A stretch of DNA of 33,578 nt. It comes from Dysgonamonadaceae bacterium. GTDB taxonomy: Bacteria > Bacteroidota > Bacteroidia > Bacteroidales > Azobacteroidaceae. The stretch is taken from contig JAITQA010000030.1 of assembly GCA_031289145.1 (NCBI GenBank), forward strand, positions 1 through 33,578, read 5' to 3'. A program made the position numbers and the translations under genes. Below, one piece after another: positions 22,725-30,759 of the stretch. The notes below the pieces were generated by a model that made no database searches, had not been told where the DNA came from, and saw only the letters and a list, made by a program, of their open reading frames with translations. Each line of letters begins with the position of its first letter. Positions within the stretch are counted from its first letter, which is position 1.

Positions 22725-22756
22725 TTTGGCAAAATAAAATATAATGACTAATTTTG
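22725..22756 (+). promoter_or_regulatory. Consensus Bacteroidota promoter for the EamA gene
   Basis: TTTG (22725-22728), a 20-nt spacer and TAATTTTG (22749-22756). Transcription should start near 22763, about 9 nt before ATG 22772, which excludes the TTG at 22754 as start. Confidence 0.78.
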
Positions 22757-22771
22757 AAAGAAATACCTGTT

Positions 22772-23677
22772 ATGTGGTTGATTTTTGCTTTTATTTCGGC
22801 TTTTACATTGGGCTGCAATGATGCTTTCAAGAAAGTTTCTTTGGTCAATAACACGCTTCTTCCGGTGGTATTCCTCAATACTGTCTTTTGTTGTTTGATT
22901 CTTACTCCTTTTTTGTTAACTTCCCGTTATGTTCCTGATTCTTTAGAGGAAACGCTTTTCTTTGTTCCCAAGGTAGATTTACCAACTCATTTGTTTATTT
23001 TATTTAAAGCAGGATTGGTTTTGTTGGCTTGGCTACTCATTGATTCGGCGATTAAACATTTACCGCTCACGTTTGTGTCTCCAATAAAAGCGGCTCAACC
23101 GATGCTCGTAATTGTAGGCGCAATGATTTTTTTCTCGGAGAAATTGAATGTATATCAATGGATTGGGGTCATTTTTGCAATTACCTCATTTTTCTTACTG
23201 TCAACATCAGGGAAGAAAGAGGGTATTTATCTGAATCGAAATAAATGGGTATTTTGCCTCATTACTGGGGTTATAGTGAATGCTGCATGTGGACTTTATG
23301 ATAAATTCCTGATGAATCAATACGACCGGATGGCTGTGTTGGTCTGGTATAATATTTACCAGTGTTTGTTTATGGGTATTGCCTTTTCTGTCTGGTTTTT
23401 CTTCTTTAAAAAAGGTTCTTTTATCTGGCGATGGCAAATATTGTTGGTATCCTTATTTATCTGCTTTACGGACTTCACTTATTTCTATTCTTTGAGTTGT
23501 GAAGGAGCCATGATTTCAATCGTATCAATGATTCGACGTAGCGGTATTATCGTTTCTTTTCTGTTGGGAGTTTGGTTTTTCCGCGAAAAAAATCTCAAAG
23601 GAAAAGCGGCGGGACTTGTACTAATGCTGATAAGTATGGTATTGCTTTTTGTCGGGTCAATAAATCAGGGTACGTAA
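22772..23677 (+). CDS. EamA/DMT-family membrane transporter
   Basis: A 301-residue inner-membrane protein with about ten hydrophobic helices arranged as two repeats, typical of the drug/metabolite transporter superfamily. The first repeat ends with PMLVIVGAMIFFSEKLNVYQ and WIGVIFAITSFFLLS, and the second with RRSGIIVSFLLGVWFFREKN and LKGKAAGLVLMLISMVLLF; both show the family pattern of a conserved helix followed by E(K)L and a Gly-containing helix. The substrate cannot be deduced. It has its own promoter, stands alone between the relic region and the glycan operon, and converges with the latter. Confidence 0.87.
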   Translation: MWLIFAFISAFTLGCNDAFKKVSLVNNTLLPVVFLNTVFCCLILTPFLLTSRYVPDSLEETLFFVPKVDLPTHLFILFKAGLVLLAWLLIDSAIKHLPLTFVSPIKAAQPMLVIVGAMIFFSEKLNVYQWIGVIFAITSFFLLSTSGKKEGIYLNRNKWVFCLITGVIVNAACGLYDKFLMNQYDRMAVLVWYNIYQCLFMGIAFSVWFFFFKKGSFIWRWQILLVSLFICFTDFTYFYSLSCEGAMISIVSMIRRSGIIVSFLLGVWFFREKNLKGKAAGLVLMLISMVLLFVGSINQGT

Positions 23678-23740
23678 TTGCCAACTGTTTGCAACCATGT
23701 TTTTTATCTGCATAAATACTTTCTTCCCTTTTGGAAATTT

Positions 23741-25927
23741 TTATTTAAACGTTACATCATTCAAATTATTGAGAACGACATTGTGCGCATCATCAAAAAT
23801 AATGGACGGACGATAATCTTCGTTTCGAAGCGTGAGTTCCACATTCTTTAGCGAAACATTTTTTACATGCCTGAAAAACAAGGCGCTCGAAGGATAAACC
23901 TGTCCGTACATCCGATTTTCGGGATAAGAACCTGCATATTCTTTCAGTACAATCGCAGCTTCATCGGCTGTGCCATTGCCCATCGTGCTGATTTTCACAT
24001 TATCAAAACTTACATTTTCCACATAATTACCTGCCGAAGCGGTAATGGAACTTGCCATTTTGCTATGGCTTGTCGCCGTTATGTTTTTGAAAGAAAGGTT
24101 GACCGCTTTTCCCGCTTTTAGTCTTGTATCAAGCGGCGTTTGTCCGTTGTAAAACGCGGGGTCGCCTGCCTGTCCGATATTTCTTCGTCCCAGAATGACA
24201 AAAATGGGCGTCTGTACATCCTGCATCTCAAGGTCCGAAACTTCAATATTTTCGATAATCCCGCCATCGACCGATTCAAAAGCCAGACCGGCTAAGACGG
24301 TAACAGGCTTTTCGATAAATTTCAAAGTATTCTGCCAGTTTCGTATTTTACTTTCGGATGCCGCTTGAATTTTACAATTTTCAATACGTATATTGCGAAA
24401 ACCACCATCGGATTTTGTCCCGAATTTAATTGCGTTGCAATTGCTTCCAATCGTACAATTGCGTATGCTTACATTCTCGACTATGCGGTCGGTATTATGG
24501 CTTTTCAGGCAAACACCATCATCATCCGAATCAATGCTACAATTTTCGACCAGCACATTGCTTGCGTCAATATCCATTCCATCCTGATTGTAATTACAGT
24601 GGTTGTGAATATTCAACCCACTCAGAACAAGCGTATCGCAGGCAATGTAGTTTTGCATCCAGTAAGCTGAATTTTGCAGGCGTAAGCCTTCCACCTTTAC
24701 ATTGTTGCATTTTATAAAACAAATAACGCTCGGACGAGCGCGGCTTTCTGCCGTCGCATCATTTCCAAGTTGAAATTCTGAACTATAACCGTTTCCATCA
24801 ATGGTTCCTGTGCCTGTGATTGAAATGTTCTGCAAGGCTTCTCCAAAAATAAACGCCTTGTTACCAAACGGTTTTCCGGGATGTGAAAACGAATTGTGAT
24901 AGTGTACCGAATTGTCGGGATAATCTTTGAACGAAGGGCTGCCTTTCAAAGTGGCTTCCGCATCAATGAATAGATTTACATTGTTCTTCATATAGAGCGT
25001 TCCGGACAAAAACACACCTTGAGGAATAATCACTTTCCCTCCACCACTGTTACTACATTCATCAATGGCATTTTGTATGGCGGAAGTATTTATTGTTTCT
25101 CCATCGCCGACAGCGCCGTAATCCAACACCTTATATTCCCCTTTCTTGTTTTGAATCTGTTTCAACTTTTCAGCATATCTTATCCCCAATTTTCGAGCAG
25201 AAGCAGCATCTAAATGAATGTTATCGGGATTTGAAGTTAAACCTTTGCCCGAAGCGACATCGTAATTTTTTACAAAAGATTTCACTTGGTGCAAAACAGG
25301 ATTGAAATTTTCCGAACAGGATTGAAATTCGGGTAACTCTCCTGCAATAAACGGCACATTGGGAGTGTTTAGTTCCAAGCTCAGTTTTTTCACCAATGCG
25401 ATTAGTTTTTCGGCATAAACTTCGGACTTTTTCGCACCACAATCAGCTTCTCCCTGATGCCACAAAATACCTTTCAGAACACCGGACTTCATCGCTAATT
25501 TAGTACGTAAAACAGCATTGTTGTACGGAACAGATTTTGTTTGTTCCCAAAACAAATCATTGAGCCAGATATCAATGCCTGAACCTCCTGCGGCACAAGG
25601 AATCAGACCGATAACCACATTGTCGTCGGCTGCGGTGAGTAGCTCGCGGGCAAAAGCCAAACCGGGACCTACACCCGCGCCGCTTTTGTCGAAATGAAGC
25701 GGCTCGCGGGCAATTTCCCATTCGCCGTTGCGGTTCAGCTTTAAAATTCGCGGATTTCCAACCGTATCTTGCGGCTCAACTATTCCACGACCTGCCATAT
25801 TTGACTGTCCTGCAAGGAGGTATAGATGAAAGTTCTCTTTCGTTATTTTTGCTTTTTGTGAAAACAAAGTATTTGTTCCGAAAAAAACAAATAAAAAAAT
25901 CAGGGAAAATTTTGTAAAGTGTATCAT
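23741..25927 (-). CDS. SGNH acetylesterase fused to GH28 pectinase-like hydrolase
   Basis: A 728-residue secreted protein. A signal peptide (1-23) precedes a sialate-O-acetylesterase-like SGNH domain (34 to about 255): GQSNMAGRG with nucleophile Ser42, AGGSGIDIW, LWHQGEADCG, and DNIHLDAASARKLG supplying Asp/His. From residue 264 (EYKVLDYGAVGDGETINTSA) begins a GH28 right-handed beta-helix with NQDGMDID (Asp449, Asp452) and a DDDG motif at 468-470 holding the expected catalytic Asp residues. The usual GHG motif is replaced by SNCN in IGSNCNAIKFGTKSDGG, so the active site is a variant. It probably deacetylates and cuts a pectic chain such as rhamnogalacturonan or homogalacturonan. It is the last gene of the SusCD operon, 7 nt after the type IX tail protein. 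Confidence 0.87.
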   Translation of the reverse strand: MIHFTKFSLIFLFVFFGTNTLFSQKAKITKENFHLYLLAGQSNMAGRGIVEPQDTVGNPRILKLNRNGEWEIAREPLHFDKSGAGVGPGLAFARELLTAADDNVVIGLIPCAAGGSGIDIWLNDLFWEQTKSVPYNNAVLRTKLAMKSGVLKGILWHQGEADCGAKKSEVYAEKLIALVKKLSLELNTPNVPFIAGELPEFQSCSENFNPVLHQVKSFVKNYDVASGKGLTSNPDNIHLDAASARKLGIRYAEKLKQIQNKKGEYKVLDYGAVGDGETINTSAIQNAIDECSNSGGGKVIIPQGVFLSGTLYMKNNVNLFIDAEATLKGSPSFKDYPDNSVHYHNSFSHPGKPFGNKAFIFGEALQNISITGTGTIDGNGYSSEFQLGNDATAESRARPSVICFIKCNNVKVEGLRLQNSAYWMQNYIACDTLVLSGLNIHNHCNYNQDGMDIDASNVLVENCSIDSDDDGVCLKSHNTDRIVENVSIRNCTIGSNCNAIKFGTKSDGGFRNIRIENCKIQAASESKIRNWQNTLKFIEKPVTVLAGLAFESVDGGIIENIEVSDLEMQDVQTPIFVILGRRNIGQAGDPAFYNGQTPLDTRLKAGKAVNLSFKNITATSHSKMASSITASAGNYVENVSFDNVKISTMGNGTADEAAIVLKEYAGSYPENRMYGQVYPSSALFFRHVKNVSLKNVELTLRNEDYRPSIIFDDAHNVVLNNLNDVTFK

Positions 25928-25934
25928 GTGTTTT

Positions 25935-26432
25935 TTAGTTTGACAGAATTATTTTTTCCACGCCAGGAATTTTAGCATTAACCATCATTTGCAAAAGATA
26001 AGTTCCATTGCTCAAATGAACTCCCCTGTCATTTGCAAAATTCCAGGTTAGGGTGTTTTCGTTTGCCTGTGAAGCAATTTCACTGTTCGTCAACGATTTT
26101 ACAAGACCTCCCTGTAAATTATACATATTCAGTGAAACAGGGGCGGACGAAGGCGCTTTATAGCGTATGTTTATATTGCCCTTGGTCGGATTTGGAAACA
26201 CTTTCAACAAATAATCATCCTCCGGCGATTTCACTGCATCAATATCCGCAGGAATAAAAACCGTTCCGGAAGGTAGCGGAACCGTATATTCTACGCCATT
26301 CTGCACTACCGTTACAGAACGTGTGTCGCTTTCGGTAAAGCATGAAACCAGAGGATATACCGATACATCGGCGCTTAATTTCGTGCATATCAACAGAAAC
26401 CCGATAAAAATATAATTGACGTATTTCACCAT
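25935..26432 (-). CDS. Small secreted protein with type IX secretion C-terminal tail
   Basis: 165 residues. A signal peptide-like N-terminus (YVNYIFIGFLLICTKLSA) is followed by a short unrecognised segment (22-75: SVTVVQNGVEYTVPLPSG and neighbours), then a type A sorting domain (about 78-165): VFPNPTKGNINIRYKAP, SLNMYNLQGGLVKSL, HLSNGTYLLQMM and a final KIILSN. Such tails direct export through the type IX system across the outer membrane and are usually attached to enzymes or adhesins; here almost the whole mature protein is tail. It lies between two glycoside hydrolase genes with gaps of 5 and 7 nt, so it belongs to the operon. Its job is unknown; it might be a remnant of a tail once fused to an enzyme, or a small surface protein. 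Confidence 0.8.
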   Translation of the reverse strand: MVKYVNYIFIGFLLICTKLSADVSVYPLVSCFTESDTRSVTVVQNGVEYTVPLPSGTVFIPADIDAVKSPEDDYLLKVFPNPTKGNINIRYKAPSSAPVSLNMYNLQGGLVKSLTNSEIASQANENTLTWNFANDRGVHLSNGTYLLQMMVNAKIPGVEKIILSN

Positions 26433-26437
26433 ACTAT

Positions 26438-29044
26438 TTATTTTATCAAACTCTCAGATAAAGATTTAATCTTTAAACTTTTAAGCAATTCTTCTTTTGT
26501 AAGCAAAGTTTCCAGGACTATTTTCTGGATTTTTCCGGGAAGAATATCAATAAAATTGTCTGAGAACATCGTCTTTTCATCTTCCACCGAAACAAATACA
26601 GCCCTCGCAAACTTATCCGACGACAAAGATAACTCAAAACTTCCATTAACGGAAGTAATTGTCGTCTGAATTTCAACTTGCGGGAAATTTATCTCCTTTT
26701 GACGCAGCAAAAAATAATTGTTGACGTATGATTTCCCGTTCTTTTCTTTTAGTTCCAAGCACACAACAACATCCGCATTGGATTGTCCTTTCAGCAATTC
26801 ATCTTCCTTTACCGAAAAACTTTTCGTACTTGCATTTGCCTGAACGTTAACGGATTTCTCATACCGGTTCACTTCTCTTCCATCGAGCGTTATCAAACTG
26901 ATTTTCAATTCGGCTTTGAATGTTTTCAGGCGGTCGGAAACCAGATAGACGGCAAGTGCATCGTCTTCCCTGTTTGCCGTAACGAGTACATCATCGTAAG
27001 CTTTTCGTGCAAAATAATGTTGCGCTTTCCACCGTCCGTAATAATCGCGGGTCGCCCACGAAGCCACAGGCCAGCAGTCGTTTATTTGCCAATACAAACT
27101 GCCCATGCAAAATGGCATGTTCCGTCGATGCGATTCCATAGCTATTTTCATGGCATCGCCCTGTAACACCTGACTGAGGTAAAGCATTGATTCAAAATCA
27201 CGGGCTTTTCCGTAATCGTTATTCATGCACGTTTCGATACGTCCGTTGGCTTTACTCCCTCCGCGTTGGTGCCACATCATTACTTCGGAATAAATATCCC
27301 AATCCCTTTCGTCGGGTGCATATTTTTTTACCGATTCAAAGACGGGGAAGGATTGAAATCCATATTCGCTAAAATAACGGCCTTTCACTTCATTGAAAGT
27401 AGCAATGGGCAAAGCGTTACCCCATGCCGTCCAGTAGTGCATATCGCCTGCATTTTCGGAGCGTGTTCCCTTAATATCGTTGTAAGGCGACGAAGGAACA
27501 TAAAATCTATCCGGGTCGTTTTGTGCAAGCGTTTCGGGCAAAACCTCATGAAAAAGAGCGTAATACTGTTTCCAAACGGTTTCGGGGTATTCGGGTTTCA
27601 TGCGGCGGTATTCTTCAAGCCAGCCCTTACCGCTGTCACCCCAATGCATCAGCGCATCCATGATTTCGTTATTTCCGCACCAAACAGCCAACGAAGCATG
27701 GTTTCGCAAACGGCGCACATTGTCAATGGCTTCCTGGCGAATATTTTCCATAAACGCGCCTTCGGACGGATAGGTTTTGCAGGCAAACATAAAGTCCTGC
27801 CAAACAAGAATACCGTACTCATCACAAAGTTCGTAAAAATAATCATCCTCATAAATGCCGCCTCCCCATACGCGCAACATATTCATATTTACATCTGCCG
27901 CATCCTGAATGGTTTTTTGATAGATTGCTTTCGTAATGCGGGGCAAAAAAATGTCGCAAGGAATAAAATTTGCACCTTTGGTAAAAATTGGAACGCCATT
28001 CAATTCAAAATAAAAGGATTTACCGTACTTGTCATTTTCAGTTACCAAACGAATAGAACGGATACCTGTTTTATTATATTCACTGTCAATCTCCTTATTA
28101 TTCAGGGTCAATGCCGTTTTAAATTCATACAAATGCGCTTTTCCCAGACCATTGCTCCACCACAATTCAGGATTTTTTATCGAAAATTTTACTTCCACAC
28201 GATTCAATCCTTTTTTCAAATCGACAAAAGTTTCTCCAAATAATTTATTCTCCTGTTTATCAATTACTTGAATTTTTGCATTGGGAAGATTTCCGTCCGA
28301 AAGAACTTCCACCGTCGTGAAAATATCGGCATTTTTAGCGGTAACGTTCTTTTGTTGTACCTGCACATTTTCTATTTTAGCATCGTTCCATGCTTCCAAA
28401 ACTACCGGTCGCCAGATACCCGATGTTACCAAACGAGGCCCCCAATCCCAGCCGAAATGATAACCTGCTTTTCGGATGTATGGGCTAAGTTTTTTGCCAA
28501 AAACGCCTCCATTATAAGATAAATCGCTGGCATCCGACGCCCAGTATTTAATTTCGGAAGCATCGCAAAGAGCCATGGTTATTTTGATGGGTGAATGGAA
28601 GTAAATCCTCAATTGGTTGCCTTTTTCTTTTACAACAGATTTAATATCTACTTTCCATTCACGAAACATATTGTCGGCTTTCAAAATCTTAACATCATTC
28701 AGATAAACATCGGCAAACGTATCTAATCCTTTGAAAAAAAGACGAATATTGTTCTTGTTTATGATTTGCGAAGGGACATTAAAACTTGTTTCATAAATCC
28801 AATCTTCTTTGTCCACCCATTGCACACTTCTTTCGTTCAGACTGAAAAAAGGGTCTTCTATTATTTTATTGTTTATTAAATCAGTGTGAACTACGCCCGG
28901 AACAGTAGCCGGATACCAGTTATTGAAACGGGCTTGTTTGAATTTCCATCCATTATTTATTTCAACTTTTTCAGGTGTTGCGTAAATAAAAATTACATTA
29001 AATACTAAGAAACAAGCAAAAAAGAATTTCCTTATCGTAATCAT
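26438..29044 (-). CDS. GH2-family beta-mannosidase-like glycoside hydrolase
   Basis: An 868-residue exported enzyme with a signal peptide (about 1-22). The N-terminal sugar-binding domain starts at NNGWKFKQARFNNWYPATVP and includes ADVYLNDVKI, then the immunoglobulin-like domain, and the TIM barrel with acid/base Glu460 in WCGNNEIMDALMHWGDSG and nucleophile Glu560 in YFSEYGFQSFP. The WGGGIYEDDYFYELCDEYGI segment and the WCGNNE form are typical of beta-mannosidases rather than beta-galactosidases. It should release terminal beta-mannose (or a related sugar) from oligosaccharides in the periplasm. It starts 11 nt after susD and ends 5 nt before the tail protein. Confidence 0.9.
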   Translation of the reverse strand: MITIRKFFFACFLVFNVIFIYATPEKVEINNGWKFKQARFNNWYPATVPGVVHTDLINNKIIEDPFFSLNERSVQWVDKEDWIYETSFNVPSQIINKNNIRLFFKGLDTFADVYLNDVKILKADNMFREWKVDIKSVVKEKGNQLRIYFHSPIKITMALCDASEIKYWASDASDLSYNGGVFGKKLSPYIRKAGYHFGWDWGPRLVTSGIWRPVVLEAWNDAKIENVQVQQKNVTAKNADIFTTVEVLSDGNLPNAKIQVIDKQENKLFGETFVDLKKGLNRVEVKFSIKNPELWWSNGLGKAHLYEFKTALTLNNKEIDSEYNKTGIRSIRLVTENDKYGKSFYFELNGVPIFTKGANFIPCDIFLPRITKAIYQKTIQDAADVNMNMLRVWGGGIYEDDYFYELCDEYGILVWQDFMFACKTYPSEGAFMENIRQEAIDNVRRLRNHASLAVWCGNNEIMDALMHWGDSGKGWLEEYRRMKPEYPETVWKQYYALFHEVLPETLAQNDPDRFYVPSSPYNDIKGTRSENAGDMHYWTAWGNALPIATFNEVKGRYFSEYGFQSFPVFESVKKYAPDERDWDIYSEVMMWHQRGGSKANGRIETCMNNDYGKARDFESMLYLSQVLQGDAMKIAMESHRRNMPFCMGSLYWQINDCWPVASWATRDYYGRWKAQHYFARKAYDDVLVTANREDDALAVYLVSDRLKTFKAELKISLITLDGREVNRYEKSVNVQANASTKSFSVKEDELLKGQSNADVVVCLELKEKNGKSYVNNYFLLRQKEINFPQVEIQTTITSVNGSFELSLSSDKFARAVFVSVEDEKTMFSDNFIDILPGKIQKIVLETLLTKEELLKSLKIKSLSESLIK

Positions 29045-29055
29045 AATTTTTTTAA

Positions 29056-30723
29056 TTAATATCCGTTATTCTGAGTAAGATTTTTATTCATATCGCGTTG
29101 CGACTGCGGAATTGGAAACCAAATTTTGTATTCAGCCCAATTTTCCTTCAATGCTTTCGCGCTATCATTGGCTCCGCCTGCAGTCACATCTACACCTTCA
29201 ATAGCAGAAGTCAATCTTCCGAATCGAATCAGGTCAATACGCCGTTTGCTTTCGGCACAAAGTTCCCTGCGGCGCTCATCGAGCAACTCGTCGAGAAAAT
29301 TGGTTTTGTGATAGGCAATATCAAGGTCTTCCACAGCTTGACCGGCAGCCAAAGCTCGTGAACGTACTTGCGTAAGCATGGCGCGAGCCGTTGTTTCGTC
29401 GCCCAGGAAATACATTGTTTCGGCATATTGCAGTAAAATGTCGGCATAACGAAGCAAGGGCATTGAAATACCCGAATTGGAGGCAGACAATGCGCGTGTA
29501 TCTAATTTTTGGATGCGGTATTTTCCTATGAACAAGGTTGTACTCGTCAGAACGGCTGCGGCAGGTACTAAATACACGCCGCCCTCAACTGTTTCGGTTA
29601 CGTTAGCTTGATAATTTCCCGTTACATTGTGTTTGTAACGAACATCCAAACTTTGGTTGTAGGATTTATACAATTCCATCGTACCTCTGTAAATACCGAA
29701 CGAGCCTCCAAGCGCACTACTTCCCGGCGCAAATAACAGGGTTGAAGCCGGATAGGAATCGCCGCCTGTTACAGTCGCCACCTCATAAGTAAATAAACAT
29801 TCCTCCTGCTGTTTGGCTTTGGTGGCTTCGCGGAAAAGGCAATCATATTTTGGAGTCAAAATATATCCGCTGTTTAGAATGACGTCTTCCAACAAAGGCT
29901 GTGCAGCGGCGGTCATTGCATTGGCGTCTACCCAGTCGAATTTATTCAAATCGCTGTTTGGCAATGCTCCACCCACATTGTTGCGCTTGCAAGCCGCTAA
30001 ATAATTATATACCACAGCCAAATAACCGGCGGCAGTCCATTTATTGGCAGCGCCCATGACGGTTGCGCGGTGAGGCAGCTTACTGTAAGCATATTCAAAA
30101 TCGGGAATAATCACTTTATACACATCCTCAATAGGTTGACGTGCAGCATAAGCGTCACTTTCGGGTGCAGTGTAAACCGGCACGCCCCCAAACAGTTGCG
30201 CCAAGTGCAGATAGAAAAATCCCCTCAAAAAATGCGCTTCCGCTACAATTTCTTCCAAACGCGCTTGGGCGCCTTCACCATCAAATGTTATATCTTTAGC
30301 CTTATCTATAACGTAATTACAACGCATAACGCCTGCAAAATAAGCCGTCCAATGTTGTCCGACAGCCGAATTGACAGCCGTGTAGGCAGCCTGTCCGAAA
30401 GCGGTATAATCGTTGGTACCCGGATTATTGGAAAGCACCGACTCATCGTTTCCGCCCGTGAGCATAAAGACCAGACCGTTTTTATAGGTGCCGTAAGTAA
30501 CATCAACACTACCCACCGCATGTGTACCCACCACATCGTAACAACCGACAATGGCATTTTCAAAATCCAAAGTTGTTTTGTAAAAATTTTCAGGCGAACT
30601 GCTTGAATAAGGCGCCTGATTGAGAAATGCAATGTCTTCGCAAGAGATAAACAAGTTTGTTGAAAACGCTACAGCCAATGCACCGATTGCTATCTTTTTC
30701 AAATTTTTATATATGTAATTCAT
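29056..30723 (-). CDS. susD: SusD/RagB-family outer-membrane glycan-binding lipoprotein
   Basis: A 555-residue surface lipoprotein that binds oligosaccharides and acts as the lid on the SusC channel. The signal peptide ends in LFISC, with lipidated Cys28, and is followed by EDIAFLNQAPYSSSSPENFY, typical of SusD N-termini. TPR-like helices are seen in AEAHFLRGFFYLHLAQLFGG, and the C-terminal region has the usual LLRYADILLQYAET and LLDERRRELCAESKRRIDL motifs. The end (PIPQSQRDMNKNLTQNNGY) is typical. It is coupled to susC 36 nt upstream and to the GH2 gene 11 nt downstream. Confidence 0.95.
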   Translation of the reverse strand: MNYIYKNLKKIAIGALAVAFSTNLFISCEDIAFLNQAPYSSSSPENFYKTTLDFENAIVGCYDVVGTHAVGSVDVTYGTYKNGLVFMLTGGNDESVLSNNPGTNDYTAFGQAAYTAVNSAVGQHWTAYFAGVMRCNYVIDKAKDITFDGEGAQARLEEIVAEAHFLRGFFYLHLAQLFGGVPVYTAPESDAYAARQPIEDVYKVIIPDFEYAYSKLPHRATVMGAANKWTAAGYLAVVYNYLAACKRNNVGGALPNSDLNKFDWVDANAMTAAAQPLLEDVILNSGYILTPKYDCLFREATKAKQQEECLFTYEVATVTGGDSYPASTLLFAPGSSALGGSFGIYRGTMELYKSYNQSLDVRYKHNVTGNYQANVTETVEGGVYLVPAAAVLTSTTLFIGKYRIQKLDTRALSASNSGISMPLLRYADILLQYAETMYFLGDETTARAMLTQVRSRALAAGQAVEDLDIAYHKTNFLDELLDERRRELCAESKRRIDLIRFGRLTSAIEGVDVTAGGANDSAKALKENWAEYKIWFPIPQSQRDMNKNLTQNNGY

Positions 30724-30759
30724 AATGTATGTTTTTATTTTTGTTTGTAAATCAATAAT

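Noticed and set aside
27266-28243. Long plus-strand open frame opposite the GH2 gene.
   Set aside because: It runs antisense to the catalytic barrel of a clear glycoside hydrolase and shows no protein motif.
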